From positions 1 through 27,771 of the forward strand of contig JACTML010000027.1 in the NCBI GenBank assembly GCA_014584635.1: DNA of 27,771 nucleotides, in the 5' to 3' direction. Position numbers and translations under genes: made by a program. This DNA comes from Nitrosomonas eutropha. GTDB lineage: Bacteria > Pseudomonadota > Gammaproteobacteria > Burkholderiales > Nitrosomonadaceae. Shown here one piece after another: positions 27,724-27,771 of this stretch. The notes beneath the pieces are model-generated. The model was not told where the DNA came from. It did not search any database and saw only the letters and a program-made list of their open reading frames with translations. Numbering within the stretch: the stretch's first letter is position 1; each line of letters opens with the position of its first letter.

Positions 27724-27771
27724 ATGGGCGTTCCTCTTTTACAGCAATACCGGGTAGGTAGCTATTTGTTG
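27724..27771 (+). CDS. hpnH: adenosyl-hopene transferase HpnH, N-terminal fragment
   Basis: Only 16 codons are in the window (MGVPLLQQYRVGSYLL), running off the right edge. HpnH proteins, radical SAM enzymes that add adenosine to diploptene in hopanoid side-chain synthesis, characteristically begin with xxPLxQxxRVGxY. TGGAGA about ten bases upstream supports the start. The radical SAM cysteine cluster lies beyond the window, so the call rests on this short N-terminal match. Confidence 0.65.
   Translation, partial: MGVPLLQQYRVGSYLL

Overview
The window looks like chromosomal DNA of a betaproteobacterium, most likely a Nitrosomonas-like ammonia oxidiser. This is inferred from gene content and order, not from a database match. 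The clues are the tkt-gap-pgk-pyk-fba carbon-fixation/glycolysis cluster, gatCAB divergent from mreBCD-mrdA-mrdB-rlpA, a compact cbb3-type oxidase cluster, and an hpnH (hopanoid) start at the right edge. Gene density is high, no complete insertion sequence is visible, and there is no CRISPR array or phage block.

Layout, left to right. (1) 1-2938 (+): the 3' part of a fadN-like 3-hydroxyacyl-CoA dehydrogenase/enoyl-CoA hydratase fusion, then a fadA-like thiolase. Together they form a beta-oxidation pair. (2) 2939-4880: a small-gene region with an MliC-like lipoprotein (-), an Hsp20 small heat-shock protein (+) with a probable sigma-32 promoter and long leader, and a 64-aa EexN-like lipoprotein (+) flanked by a long inverted repeat. 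(3) 4880-8192 (-): gatC-gatA-gatB, the tRNA-dependent amidotransferase. (4) 8354-15066 (+): mreB, mreC, mreD, mrdA (PBP2), mrdB (RodA) and rlpA, the rod-shape and lateral-wall synthesis machinery.

(5) 15116-19404 (-): a five-gene terminal oxidase cluster. It contains a CcoN with a CcoS-like N-terminal extension, CcoO, a membrane-anchored monoheme cytochrome c in place of diheme CcoP, a SCO1/SenC copper chaperone, and a CtaG-like membrane protein. A near-consensus FNR/ANR palindrome lies upstream. (6) 19744-27040 (-): tkt, gap, pgk, pyk and fba. A strong terminator after gap splits the run into tkt-gap and pgk-pyk-fba. (7) 27281-27771 (+): tRNA-Ser(UGA), a roughly 139-bp MITE-like sequence, and the first 16 codons of hpnH.

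The most unusual item is the oxidase cluster. CcoN retains the CuB histidines and the helix-VII tyrosine at exactly cbb3 spacing, so it should reduce O2 rather than NO. The subunit set is not the canonical ccoNOQP and ccoGHIS is absent here. Other points worth checking are the possible RNA thermometer before hsp20, the inverted-repeat-flanked lipoprotein gene, and the MITE-like element upstream of hpnH.
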